From NCBI RefSeq assembly GCF_000208865.1, contig NC_018395.1:5256839-5320838 (forward strand): a DNA stretch of 64,000 bases, read 5' to 3'. The notes under the pieces are model-generated. The model made no database searches. It was given only the letters and a program-made list of their open reading frames with translations, and was not told where the DNA came from. The stretch comes from Neospora caninum Liverpool. Its lineage: Eukaryota; Apicomplexa; Conoidasida; Eucoccidiorida; Sarcocystidae. Shown piece after piece: positions 52,152-64,000 of this stretch. The first letter of the stretch is position 1, and every line of letters starts with the position of its first letter. The position numbers and the translations under genes were made by a program.

Positions 52152-53647
52152 GTTGCTTTGCCAGACTCGTAATCGTATTCTAGTGGTCGCTACGAAAACA
52201 TGTAGAACCAACAGGGAAGAGACGAGACGGCCACAAAAGGTAGCACGATAAAATCATGGCGGCCCAAAGGTCAACTTTCTACGCATCGCATACGTATCAC
52301 ACCGCGAAAGAGGGACGGTCACCGCCTTGACCCGGATGTCTCTTCGGGAGATTGGGAGAAGCCCTATTAAAGCTGAGCTGACGATCTTGATGCGGCCACT
52401 TCACTTCCAAAAGTAACGGTCGGGAAACTCCCCGCCGAGTGTCGATTTCTTTTAGCAGTTACAGCCACATGCTACGCAGTCGTGAGTAATACCGCATCAA
52501 TATTTATGGAGAGTGTCTTGAAAAGTTGCTCTGCCGACCGTCCGGGCACGCTAGTCGGCGGGTGCGCGGGGGTAGCTGGCGTCTGCGCTGGGGTAGCTGG
52601 CGTCTGCGCGAGTCGCCGACATTATAAATTGGCAGCGCCGCAGTTACGTTTGCAACAGCCCGCCCCTCATCCGTCGTTTTCGTACATCCCGAGGAGACAA
52701 GCGGTAGAAATTCACCAGTATTTGGGCCGTCCATTACATATTTACGTTTTGCGCTAAATGCGACGGTGCGGGTAGCGGCGCTGCTGTGCTTCGGTGCGGT
52801 GCGCGTTTTCACCATGGCTTGTGACAAGACACGAGATGCACGAACCCGCGCCGAGTGGACAGCAGACCTTCACACACAACCATTCTTGAAGGTGATCTGC
52901 ATTGTGTTCGAGTTTGCTTTATTACAGTTGCTCATCAAAGCTGAGGGCAAAGAGCGACAGGGTGACCGGCTTGGGTACCCCCACTGTGCCCAGTGAACTT
53001 TCAGTGTTCGCGTTACAGTACGGTAGCAGCGAGGAGATTCACCCCGACAGAATAGGCAACACAATACTGCCGCTGGCAATGAGTAATACCAGTTGCAATT
53101 CAAGTACTACGCACCGCCTGGTGCCCGCAAAAGATTCTGCCAGACCCCCATATTTCGTAGTTGTGTTCTCCAGTGTACTAGGTTACGACTGATCCTCCAC
53201 CCTACAGTGGTAACAGGCTCATTGCTTCATGCTGCTCGGAACCAGTGAACGGTTCGTTAATGAAACAGTCGCAGGCATTTCATTCCTCTTCCTCTAGTTG
53301 AAGAGCAGGCAACCATTTGCCACCAAGCGTGAGCAAATCCGATTTCCAGCGTCCACGTCAAAAACGGTGTAGCGACGGCAGGTGACGTGCCTTGGTCCTA
53401 CTTCTGACACTGAGGTCAATCCGTGCAATGCAAACTGCCAATGAAGCGCGCTCGTTAGGAAATCAGAAGAAACGGAAAACTGGGGGGCTGGACCGTCTGT
53501 CGCAGTTCCCCAACATCGTACTTTTGGAACAGCAACTTTTTCTGCGTGGTTAACTCGAAAAATGATGTTCCCGGAACGGTCCACCGTTGAGGAAAAAACA
53601 TGAGTGTACCTTTGTACAGATATACACATGTTTCTTCGAAGCGTTCT
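52152..53647. other. Spacer between the AN1-finger gene and the decarboxylase gene
   Basis: This 1.5 kb stretch lies upstream of the decarboxylase and downstream of the AN1 gene, both read leftward. It should hold the decarboxylase promoter/leader and the AN1 3' UTR. A 20-bp near-tandem duplication is the only structure seen. Confidence 0.55.
52569..52609. repeat. Two copies of a 20-bp unit (GGGGTAGCTGGCGTCTGCGC)
   Basis: Two identical copies one base apart, about 430 bp upstream of the decarboxylase start codon. Confidence 0.9.
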
Positions 53648-54691
53648 TTACACTGAAAGGTCATCCCACAAGAGAAATAATACGGAACCGTCTTGCGTCA
53701 TCTCTTTCAGCAAGACACCGGGATCTATTTTCGTGACCCCGACGGCTTGTTCAGACGGATTTTTATGATCTTCCGCCTCGTACATACCAAGTGCCCAGAA
53801 CGTCGCACCATCACCCGTCTCAGCGTTGGCATTGCGAATCGATAGTTTCTTACATATTTTGTCGAGGTTCCACCCCGCGGTTTTGCTTCCATCTACGTAC
53901 ATTATAGCGCCGTCTTTATCTTTTGCGGAACTCAGATTGACGGGAAGCATCTCTTCGGGCGCCATTGTCATGTCCACCCTGACCAGTATCCTGTCTGCTT
54001 CAGGAATTGACAGATCGGGCTTCACTTTCATTTTCATTTTTATGGCCTCTATTTTTCGCATCGTCGACAATGCTCTGGATGTCATAATTCTCTTTCTCCA
54101 GAGCTGTCGTCCAGGATGGAGGGACACGCAATGGGCTCCTCCTGAAACTCGCTCCTCTGGCCCGGCGTCATCCTTTGAGCCTTTCGAAACATCCTCTTCC
54201 CGTCTCCCTTTCACAAATCCCGCCTCCGCAAGGATACGACTGACGCGCGAGCGGTCGGGGGACGCCGCACCGACGGCGGTACGACGCAAGCACTCATGGT
54301 CGGAAGAAAAGCGATGTCTCAGACAGAACAGCTGTGAGCAATCGGGGCACTCTACCAGGCACGATTTCATTGTCTGCGCCCTGCACGACTGCAGCGCACA
54401 CAGGGGCAGTCGCCGGGCAGCTTCCGCACAGGAAGCACTCTGTCTGTGTAAAGAAAGAAACGCTTCCGAGTCCAAGTTATCCGGCACCACAAGCAGACGC
54501 CTGCAACGTTTGCAGGCCACAGTGGCAGGAGGCTGGGCAGAGTCATCTGCTGCAGAGCTCTTGCAACAACAGTGGGCAGTCTGGCTGCGGTGCTCAAGAC
54601 AGTAGAAAGTATTGCAGCCCCCGCAGAAAAACGGGAGAAAATCCAACTGATGACACTCCGGGTAGCCGCAGTGTTCCCCTATGTCATCCAT
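53648..54691 (-). CDS. AN1-type zinc-finger protein, ZFAND1/Cuz1-like
   Basis: A single exon of 347 residues starting at ATG 54691 (A at -3, G at +4). The first AN1 finger is complete: C8, C13, C23, C26, C31, H34, H40, C42. A second finger lies at about residues 97-135, beginning LPLCALQSC and ending DHEC, with CPDCSQLFCLRH in the middle. Two N-terminal AN1 fingers followed by a ubiquitin-fold-like C-terminal half (about 215-347) is the plan of ZFAND1 in animals and Cuz1 in yeast, which bring Cdc48/p97 and the proteasome to stress granules or arsenite-damaged protein. That function is family knowledge; only the fingers and layout are seen here. A Lys/Glu/Asp-rich linker (about 145-215) lies between. 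Cytosolic by inference, since there is no signal peptide. Same strand as the decarboxylase 1.5 kb downstream; head-to-head with the GID7 gene across 4.7 kb. Confidence 0.9.
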   Translation of the reverse strand: MDDIGEHCGYPECHQLDFLPFFCGGCNTFYCLEHRSQTAHCCCKSSAADDSAQPPATVACKRCRRLLVVPDNLDSEAFLSLHRQSASCAEAARRLPLCALQSCRAQTMKSCLVECPDCSQLFCLRHRFSSDHECLRRTAVGAASPDRSRVSRILAEAGFVKGRREEDVSKGSKDDAGPEERVSGGAHCVSLHPGRQLWRKRIMTSRALSTMRKIEAIKMKMKVKPDLSIPEADRILVRVDMTMAPEEMLPVNLSSAKDKDGAIMYVDGSKTAGWNLDKICKKLSIRNANAETGDGATFWALGMYEAEDHKNPSEQAVGVTKIDPGVLLKEMTQDGSVLFLLWDDLSV

Positions 54692-57600
54692 CCTCTTGAT
54701 CCCTGAATACGCAATAAAATAGCGGTGTGTACCCTCGAGTCACCGCTTTCATGCGGATAGAATCACATAAGGTCGGCGGAATAGATCTTCGGCAGCTTCC
54801 CGTAAACGCCTCGCCTTCCGAAACCTAACGGAGCGATGCGGGAGTTGAGCTAATGACCCACCGCTGCATTTATGTTGCCATCCGTTTCCATTGGTATGCC
54901 GTAGATGGCACCATCTGCGAAGGCAATCCAGATACGCATACACAAAGGAATGCTGGAAAAGAAGGAGGGACATAAATGGAGTATTGACAAGAGTTGTAAA
55001 GACGGTAACACGTGCGAATGCAGTATCCAACAAGGACGCTCAAGACAGCAAATGTACAGGCTCTCGGACGCTCACAGACTGGCGATCCTCAGCTCTCAAA
55101 ATGTTCTCAAACCAGGATTTCTGACTTGAAATATATGGCTCGACTGCTGACGTTAGGGCACGCCAACAAGCGGGTTGTTGACTTGTCAGGATCACACGGC
55201 AGAAATTCTGTAGTTTCGCTGTCGTTGCGTATAACCGAGAGACATACGAGAAATATGTGTCTTTTATGGCCATCAAATGCTTGTTTTCCGGTTTGGTAAT
55301 TTTGGATCGAGGAAGGGTCTGAGTAGAGGGCCGAGTACAGAGCAGAGATATCGCCAGCTCATTCGAGGCCGTGGAGAGCAGTCCACAACGGCATTGATAC
55401 ACTCCGCTTTCTGCGACATCCGGCTCGCAACTAAAACCAGGGAAAAGGGTATGATAACAACGGGCATGAGCCAGAACAATGCTATGCGCATTCGGGAAGT
55501 CAATATAACAGCATCTGTCACCGTTACGCTTTTGTCGATCTGTGATTCGGTTCAATTGTCTGGCGCGTGCGACTGCATGCATCCAGAAGACACAGCCAGT
55601 GAGGTAGCCCCAACAACGCATGCAAGCATGAACTTCTTCACTGGAGTCCCGCTCCTTTCGCGGGGAGGTCAGGGATGACGAGAAGTGCCTTCTGACATGC
55701 TCCGCTCTGTCTATGCTTCCCTAAATCCGATTCGTGTGATGCCTTCGAGTGCGTAGCGCGGTATAGACGTCCGGTAGGCAAAAGGCCTGTAGAAGCCCAC
55801 CACCGCCGGTACACAGAAGTCAACTTTTCAGTCACGCCGAGCTACCAGTACTGTAGCCGCTCAAAATGATGGGTGATACAGCAGCCAACAACGTCTGTAC
55901 GAGCTCTACAGGTCTACAGGCAAGAGGGGTTAGTGCCTCTATCCCTCTGGTTTGCTGCGAATGTGCGGATGCTCACGATATTCGTAACAAAACGCCGACT
56001 ACCCCTCTTCTTGAGTTTCTTTCCAGCTGCAGAATCAGAAAAATGGTGAACCCTGTCCCCTGACGACTAGCAAAAAATACATGACATAAGAATCACATGC
56101 CAGGCATGCACCAAAACAACACCGCCATTCTTCTTGCCGGCTGGAACAGGGGTATGTGCCACACGACTATTCATGGTAATGCCCATTTTTTTTTGCATGA
56201 AAGAAACGTGAGCGGCCACCATTTCAACACATACTGGCGCTCAAGTGCTCACAGCTCTGCAAGAATTGAATATGGTGGCCTCGTTTTACGATTCCTAAAG
56301 GCAGTTATCTCATGCCGTTATCGTTCTACGGTGGAGTGCGTGATACAGAGAGTCTGCAAATGCCGCGCGTACGCGTAACGTTGTGATCCATTCTTGACTC
56401 AAACCCAGCATTGCAGTAGGACTAGTCACCGCTTCTGTCAGCTAAGGTTTGTGCCTTCATTGGTCAGGAGGCGACGCGCACGAAGATGTACTCTCGGCCG
56501 AGGTACAGATTCGAAGAGAGCGGAAAGAACAACTGCTATATATTGTCAACGACACTTATCTGAAACCGGGGAAGGCTTGACCTTGCGGACTCTAACATTA
56601 GGCCTTACCCCACGATACCAACATGTCACATGAGCAACACACTACATACCCTCAGTGAACGCAGAAGGGTGCGATCTCACTACTATTTTCCATGGTTTTT
56701 GATGCAATTCCAAGTTGAAGCGGGTCTTCCCGTACTGGAAATAAATGCGGCCTCACCGTGAAAATGCTGCTCCACCTAATTGACTGTACTCTGTCCCCCC
56801 CCCCCCCCCCACGCCATTGTCAGGTTTTTATAGTTCCAAACCATTGAGAGCTGAAACTTGGCCCACCGGGGCCGGTCTGTTTTTTTCATGCCCACCGACC
56901 GGATTCATGCAACGTGGATTTAGGCGGAGATGTGATGTGTCCAGGCTTTCCAAAACAATTCAAAGAAACCGTGGGACTGATTTCTTTTCTTGAAACGTCT
57001 CTTGCGAGACATCATGCCTCGAAAATAGACCGTAACTTTTGCTGAGTAACATTTGCGTACCCGTGTTTCCCCTTGCATACTGACGATATCACCTGAACGA
57101 CGATGAACACTTACTTATGGTGAAAAAAATCCACTTGCCCCTTGAGAACCACGGGGCTACTATCGGACTTACAAGGAACACGTTCTAGTTCTTCCCACCT
57201 AGACTGTTTATCTCTGTTTGATCAAGGAACGCAGCGTCGGCCGTGCAAGGTACTGCATTCGTGCTCCCCCTCTACATTCGATGTGTCTCCAGGATTTTAC
57301 AGGGCCTGCAACTTAATCTCGTCACCTTCTAGAGCGATTATTGTGTTGAATCACGCTTTAAACAAACGCGCTAACTAGATAAACACGCCCTTTATACACA
57401 AGTGAGTTTTACGGAAGGAGGATGACAAAACATTGTTTGATTCGGCAGCAAGAACAAAGAATGTACCCGGCATAAAAAAAACGAAGACACCAACCAGCAG
57501 GTTCCGTTATGCGTTCTTGCGTCACATCCAGTTTTTTTCTCGAATCTCCCTACACATACACAGGACAACTTGCTAACTGCCTTTGCCGCGCATTAGAGAT

Positions 57601-59444
57601 TAATGTAAAGCAGTAGTTTACGCTCTTTTTCGTAAACGCATCGGATGCTTTTTCAGCTCAACAACAATTAAAGAGCACGTCAGTTCGGCTTGTGTCTCCG
57701 CGGCACACCGAAGGCCCTCCAACTGTAGCTGTACCAATTTTTTTTCTACGTTTTACCCATGCCTTCCTTTTTCCAAGTTGCTCAGGAAATCTCGTCGGAG
57801 AAAAGAATCTTCACTTCCCAAGGAGCGGAGCAAAGAAGCACGCCTAGAGCGGCAACAGCGCTGCCCACGGTTGAGGCGGTTAGTTAGCACACAGGTGATT
57901 GCGGTGACGCGCCGCCCTGTTGCTTGGCAATGATACATAGAATGAATGACACTAGCGAGGAACGGCTTTGTTTGCTCGAGCTCTGGGCGTGTCTGTTGCT
58001 TTCACGACATTTTTCGGGTGGAAGATGGTCAAGGAGCCTCAGTCGCTTTGTGGACACACGCTTTTGGTGAGTGAAATCTTGGAGCCGCGAATTTTCGTCG
58101 TCCTTCGCTGCCCCGAGCCGCGTTTTCTTTAGTAGCCGAAAACGGGTTTTTTCTTTCGCGGATATTTCCTGTGTTTTCTGACACTCTGAGGCACAATGAG
58201 GTGTAGTGTGTGTCCATCGTAGCTCATGCCAAGCTTCCACGAGCCGACAAGCACACAACCGGTTTTAAAGTCATTCGTTCCTTCAGTAAGCCGCTACGTG
58301 TTTTATGCTTATTTACTTCGGCAGCATTTTGTTCAGGAGACCGTCCTTCTTTGAGCGAGCTTTTTGCTCAGAGAAAAACACACAAGAAGAGTTTGGGGTT
58401 ATCTGTCAGTCTCCTCGCCTGCAGGTCGGAAGAGACGGTGACTCCTGCCCGTGTCTGATTTTTTACCGCCACCTTTCAGCTCCTGTTTCCTACGTTTGTT
58501 GACCCTGTATAGCGTTCGTTTCTCTGGTTGTTCACCCTCTTCCCTCAATCCCCAACTGTTTGAGACTTCCCTTGATTGTCATAGAAGCTGTGTCGGTACC
58601 GCTCGCTTTAGGAAGTGTTCCGGGCCCCTCAGAGAGTCAACTAACCGCCAAGGGGATTGAGCGCTTGACAAAACATTCCAGTGACCTTTTTCTTCAAATT
58701 TTCTCCGGCACCAGGACTGTACATGCCTCCGTTCTTCCAGCCGAACTGTACAACGGAGGCGCCTTGTCTTGGTCAGGAAAAATGCTCTCGAAATGTGTGG
58801 GAACTGCAGGGCCTCCTTAAGAGCACGTTCCACATTCCTCTAAACCTTAGAGGGGATACGCAGAGAAGCGGGAAGCCTTTCTTCTCCTTGTCTTCTCCCG
58901 GCCCCATCTACACCTTGTACCTCATACTTGGTCATTGCCTTTTTTCCGGCCGTACTTCCCTCGTTTCGAAGCATTCACGGGCACGCAGCTCACCGGCACA
59001 CTGTCTGACTGACGCAGTGCACGACACTCCAAGCTCCTGCTCTGCATGCTCCCATATGATATGTAGAGCTTGCGTTTTCTGCCTCGTTGTTCGTCGCATT
59101 TCTTGGGCCGTTTTGTTCGCGTTGTGGCCGCAAAAGCAAACGTTGGTCTTCAGCGCCCGGACCGGCAAATGCGTGAAGAGACTGGTGATGACAGTGGTGG
59201 ATGCTGCGAGTGTCTCGTGGAGTCGGGGGAGAGAGACCCTTATCACGCGAGCACACGCTTTCGACTGAGGGTCTGCTACCAGGTGCAGTGGCTTCGAGTG
59301 GCGCTTTGTACGGACCAAGTCGGCGAATTATCTGGAGCTTACTAAGGGCGCTCCACCACATCTCACTGCAACATAGGGAGGCCAGAGCTTAGCGTGTTCC
59401 GGGCAGCGGAAGGCAAAGGATCGACTGAGCACACAGGGGCGAAA
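54692..59444. other. Divergent spacer between the AN1-finger gene and the GID7 gene
   Basis: This 4.7 kb stretch separates two genes read outward. It holds a C16 tract and, from about 58,260 onward, C/T-rich plus-strand sequence that looks like the GID7 leader. Two longer frames (minus 55040-55621, 193 residues; plus 58681-59268, 195 residues) have no recognisable domain or supporting splice pattern, and I do not call them genes. Confidence 0.55.
56795..56810. repeat. C16 homopolymer
   Basis: A run of 16 cytosines in the AN1-GID7 spacer; the length may be a sequencing artefact. Confidence 0.9.
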
Positions 59445-62400
59445 ATGCACAACACGGATTGTAATGGAACCGGGGCAGCAGCCGGAGATGCTGGCAACGG
59501 GCCTGCTGGCGGCCGAGAACATCCACCGGGAAAGGCCATGTACGAAGATGTCCCAAATGAGAAAAGATGGCGAGGTTTCGCCAAACGGGAAGTTGTCACT
59601 CTTGTTCTTCAATGCATGGCAGAGCTAGGATACCAGTAAGTCACGACAGAGGAAATGTGCACAGGATGACATCCAGACGGTCTCCTCTTTGAACGGACGG
59701 TATGGAAGACGGTGAGCGTTATCGTCTCGATTTTGGGAAGTGATTTCGTGAGCTTGGAAAGACTCCATTCATGCGGACTGGTTTACAGCCCAGTCGTGCA
59801 GCCATTGGGGCCGTTGTGGTTGTCTTTAGTCACCGTGTGGTTAGCTTTCAGGCCAGAGTCTCGATGGTAAGCTGTGTATTGTTAAGAAAATGCAATGATG
59901 TATTCGTGGAACTATTCACAGCAACAAACACAACTTTCTCCATTTTGTGGAACCAGCAGGTGTAGTCGCCCACCCCCCGGCGAGTGTATCCTCCCAGCCG
60001 GGCCTTTGCGTACTGTTGCCTATCACTCAAGGTCTTCCTCGCTCTGCAGAAAAAATAGGACCATCGGGGCTTTCGCTGAAAACGCTTGTGTTTTTATGCA
60101 TGAGTTCTCTGCTCTCATACGTGTTTTTGAATATTTCATGCGGTAACGCAGTGGGAAACATCAGCACAGACAGCATTATGGTTGCAATTTCGGTACGCAA
60201 GTATCTGCTCCTCAAGTTACAACTGTTGACTGGGCGAGAGGAGGTTGACTTCGTAACCGGCTTTTGCAGCCTCCCTGTCTTGTGAACAGTCGCGTGAAAT
60301 TTTGAGGAGTCCCGCAACTTTGGACAGCACACCTGTCGATGCTCGACAAGAGTCTGCTTCTTCCGTGTTTGCTCCAGCAACTCTGTGAAGGCTTTGGAGG
60401 AGGAGAGCGGGTTTCTCTTGGAGGACCCGTCTGTGGCAGTGCTCCACGAAGCGGTACTGCAAGGGAACTGGACCGACGTGTACGTACACCTGAAGGCGCT
60501 GCCTCTGAGGCCGCAGGTACGCAAAGCCTGCTGGTTCCTTGCCATGGAGCAGAAGTACTTTGAGACCCTTACCAGCGCAAACGAAGAGGAAGCAATTCGA
60601 TGTCTCAGAGGTATGTCCTCAATTTCAGAAACTAGTTGTCCTTTGGACTTGCTCATTTGAATATCCTCCGGAGTATGCTTCTCGGTCGTGGTACGATGAA
60701 CCCTGAGGCACGCGCTGACGGCATCCCTGAAGCTCATTTCCCAAACGAAGCTTTGGTGTCGCCTCTTGCCGTTCACGAGAGCCGAATTCGTTTCCGCTTT
60801 TTTTCTGCTTCCGTGAGGGCGCGCCAACACGGCCTGAGCCGTTCCGCCAGTCTGTGCATCTTCAAGTGCCCATGGCGTGAGAGCCAGATGGAGATGACAG
60901 GTGCGGGAAGACATTGTGGCTACTTAGTGCGAGTACGGAGTGCCCAGCCCTCATCCAACAGCGTCTCCTTGCGTTGTTGTGATGTTTCGCCAGAAGATCT
61001 TCAGCCGGCGGTGTTCGATACCAGCACGTCTCGACGCTTGCAGGCGTGCAGCGCTCTTTTGATGCATGCGGACCCGGCGGGCATGCTGGAAAATCTGTCT
61101 GTCCTCTCCGATACGCTCCGGTCGAATCTCTGGATGCGATTGAAACATCTTCTGCCCCCGACTCTCTCTCCTCCGAGTAGCCGTCTCGCAGTGCTTCTCG
61201 CTTACGCCCTACAGCACCAAACGCTCATGTGTCTGTTCCACAACACAAATACTCCGCTAGAATCGTACTCTCTCCTACAAGACCACCACTGCCACCATTA
61301 TGACCCATTTTCGCTGTCCCTTCCCCTGGCTCGGCCGCAGCGTCCCGCCCCAGCAGGGGCTTCAGCGGAGAGCCAGTTAGGCATGCAGATGGACGGGGAG
61401 GCGGCGACCCTCGAACACTCTCTCATGCACCACCCTTCCGCAGCTCAGGCGGAAGGGTGTCACAGCCAACTTTCCCAGGAACCGAGATCTCGGCATGGAG
61501 TGTCCAGGCAGGGCGAGGAGACGCTTCCAAATGAAGGGTTCACAGCTGGTCATCTCGATGCATCTCAGCAGGATGCCGGCGCAGATAGGTCTGAAGTTGT
61601 GTCGTCTTCAGGAGCCCGCGGGTATGGACAGGACGGATGCGACGCTGCCGCCTTCCCTGGCACTGCCCCGTGGAGAACCGCTGCGGAAGGCAATATCTCC
61701 GGTCGCTGTTTAGGCTCTGAAGCTTCCGAGTTCACGCCCGGGCCCATCTGTGGACGAAATTCTCTGCCCGTTCATCTGGAACAGTCGCTTGAGACGCACA
61801 CTGACGAAGTCTGGGTTGTCGTGGCGTCACCCGTGACAGGCAGGTTTTTTGCTTCCGGATCAAAAGACCGAAGTGTTGCTGTCTGGAGTGTCCAGGGAAA
61901 AGACCCTCGTCGGTCGTGCCGGCTAAAGCCACATTCCCCAGGTGAAGGTGGAGGGCGCGGCACTCGCCGTGCACAACCCACTCTGCAGCAAGAGGGAGCC
62001 GGCATGGAAGAAGCAACTTATCGACGGCCTTGCGCTCGCTCGAGAACTTCCCGTCGTCGCGCCTCCGACTCCCGAGTGCTGCCACCGTACTCATCCTCTG
62101 AGACGGAAGACCAAAACAGTAGAGAAAGGAACGGCGGGAGAAGAGATGAAACGCGGCCGGTCATTGGGAGCAGCATGCGAGAAGCCGCCGTGGGTTCGTG
62201 CTTTGCCCAGGATGACGCTGAAACAGAGACTGCGTGCGTCATGCTGTGGCAAGCCTATGCTCACGAAGATGCGGTGGCATACATTGCCTGGTCTCCGGAC
62301 GAAACGCTGCTCGCCTCCGGAGGTCAAGACGGCTCTGTCTGTGTCTGGGATCGAGAACAGGGGCGCGCGCCGCTAGCAAGAATCAACGCCCACGCACAAG

Positions 62401-64000
62401 CTGTGACGGCTGTCGGATGGCTTAGGGATGGCAGCAGCTTCGTTAGTGGGGGAAACGATAAGACGGTCGCGATTTGCTCCTTGGTTCACGGAGACGGCGC
62501 CAGTGGCGAGCGAGGCTGGCGCATCACCTGCGATTTTACCTGGGATCTTCGGTGCCGCGTCCAGGACCTAGTAGTTCTTCGAGATGGTTTCACAGTCGTC
62601 TGCGTCACCCAAGACAAACACTTGAGACTTCTTGACACCAAAACTCGAGTGGAAGTCCTCAGGTGAGAGACACCGGGAAGAATCTCCGGGACTCTAAGTG
62701 AGGCATGCGCGCAGCGTCCTTCACCGCCGATTCCTAGCGAATCTCTCTCTCTCCTGCGCGAAGAGTTTGTGTACCTGCTTTTCTTGGACGCCACACCGAT
62801 CGAACACGTGTCCCTGTTGTATTTGTACTACGTGGTTGTGTTTTGAGCTAGATGCCGTGTCGCGATCAAGCGAGAGGTCAGGCTCCTAGTCTGTAGTGCA
62901 CGCCTTCTCTGCTTTGGTTCCGGTCGTCGCTTCTTCTGTGCAGCTTTCCCTTCACGGAAGTCATCTACTCGGTCTGTGCCTCCGCCTTGTCCAATCAAAT
63001 CCTCATCAACTTCGCGGACGCACGCCCGGTAAGATTCGCTATTTTCTGTATTGAAAATGGCTGACCCCGTTTCCAAGCCGGTATCCGAAGAAACAAACAG
63101 AGAAACAAGATGCATTACCCATCCATCCGTGCGAGCTACCGCTGTGCTGAAACGGAGATGACTAATCAGATACATGGCCTTCACGTCCCGATACAGGCTG
63201 ACCCCAGGTGTACGTCATGAATACCAGCCACCTGTCTCCGCGTGATGAATGTGACTGCATATGCTTGCCTCATACCAAAATGAAAATGAAGATATATCTG
63301 CTTACATAAACACTTCATGGCTAATTTCGTAAGACGACGCGCACATATGTTGCGTCCCAGGAGTCCCAAGAGGCCGTGGCACAGAACAGACAGCATAGTG
63401 TAATGTGGTAGAGATGCCGGCCTGTTCTGCTCTTGTTATGTTTCCATCTGGGTTGCATGCATTCAGGTTATTCGTCTCTGGGATATTGACGAACATCGCT
63501 CAGTGCAGAGATACAGGGGACACAAGCAAGGCTGCTACGTTATTAGGTCCACCTTTGGCGGCGTTAATGAGGCCTTTGTTGTCAGCGGCTCTGAAGGTAC
63601 CTGCCAGTCCGTTCTGTCTCTCCAAGGACGGTGTGAAAACGATAATGGGAGCATTCACACCGCATAGGAGGGAAGGCTTGCCTGTCGCTGGCGGGCTGTT
63701 CCATCGAGGTCGAACGAACTGCTGCCGTACGTGTTTTTGCCCTACCTTTTCTCTAGTGCCTACACCGCGCTGCGCCTATCCTTGAGTGTTTTAAACGCTC
63801 GTTTGCTGTTTCATGGTCTTTCGCGAGAATCGGTCGTTAGACGAGTCACGGGGGTGGTATTTTGTAGGTGCTTCGTCGGTTTTGCCTTGGTGTAGACATG
63901 TGTAGGGTCCCACGGCTGATTCAATGCGTAGGTTTCCACTTTCCTATGTGCCAATACAGATTCCCAGGTGTACATTTGGCATCGCTTTTATGGGTCCCTT
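59445..64000 (+). CDS. GID7: GID7/WDR26-type subunit of the GID/CTLH ubiquitin ligase (3' end beyond the window)
   Basis: Exons seen: 59445-59635, 60378-60610, 60994-62662, 62944-63028, 63467-63596 and 63960 to the edge (783 residues so far, all in phase). In yeast and animals this protein is a WD40 subunit that holds the large GID/CTLH E3 ligase assembly together and recruits substrates. Seen here: an N-terminal Gly-rich stretch, a LisH-like helix pair (about 45-85, VLQCMAELGYHNSVKALEEE), a CTLH segment (FLAMEQKYFETL, CLREDLQPAVF), the LPPTLSPPSSRLAVLLAYAL stretch matching the WDR26 linker, LFHNTN, then WD40 blades: ASGSKDRSVAVW, YIAWSPDETLLASGG, FVSGGNDKTV, VIRLWDIDEH and STFGGVNEAFVVSGSEDSQVYIW. 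Large low-complexity inserts lie before the first blade (about 270-375) and inside the first/second blade region. About one or two blades should follow outside the window. Nuclear/cytosolic location inferred. Confidence 0.93.

Noticed and set aside
55040..55621. 193-codon minus-strand frame as a gene
   Set aside because: ATG-started but without domain, codon-bias signal or splice context; lies in the divergent spacer.
58681..59268. 195-codon plus-strand frame as a gene
   Set aside because: No recognisable domain; most likely GID7 leader sequence.

Overview
The window is nuclear DNA of a coccidian apicomplexan. The best fit is the Toxoplasma/Hammondia/Neospora group. Reasons: GC-rich exons separated by introns of about 80-700 bp with GT-AG borders, poly-serine and acidic low-complexity inserts inside conserved proteins, pyrimidine-rich leaders, (TA)n and (CATA)n microsatellites confined to introns and spacers, and a secreted phosphatidylserine decarboxylase of the type known from Toxoplasma. 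No rRNA, tRNA, CRISPR array or transposase was seen. The species is not settled by anything I can read here.

Layout, left to right: (1) 5' part of a minus-strand gene for a protein with an N-terminal membrane segment (1-358). (2) Plus-strand divergent 14-3-3 protein (1951-6702, 8 exons). (3) Minus-strand quiescin-type sulfhydryl oxidase (13390-9610, 3 exons), tail-to-tail with the 14-3-3 gene. (4) Plus-strand TRIP4/ASC-1 orthologue (17172-22270, 6 exons). (5) Plus-strand giant gene (26669-40520, about 13 exons, about 3,100 residues) with a clostripain-like C11 peptidase domain, Cys-rich modules, a Notch-type LNR repeat, EGF repeats, a transmembrane segment and a cytosolic tail. (6) Minus-strand secreted phosphatidylserine decarboxylase (52151-43728, 12 exons including a 25-nt microexon). 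(7) Minus-strand single-exon AN1 zinc-finger protein of the ZFAND1/Cuz1 type (54691-53648). (8) Plus-strand GID7/WDR26 orthologue with LisH-CTLH and WD40 domains (59445 to the right edge, incomplete). Exon models were joined by hand from reading phase, splice consensus and family alignment from memory; all stated models keep phase.

The genes do not form an operon or one pathway. Themes do recur. Three products enter the secretory route (sulfhydryl oxidase, C11 peptidase, decarboxylase), and the first could form disulfides in Cys-rich proteins such as the C11 peptidase. Two belong to ubiquitin/proteasome biology (ZFAND1-like, GID7), and TRIP4 belongs to transcription coactivation and ribosome rescue. 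The most notable locus is the C11-LNR-EGF-transmembrane protein: a bacterial-style protease domain built into a receptor-like, Notch-reminiscent architecture.
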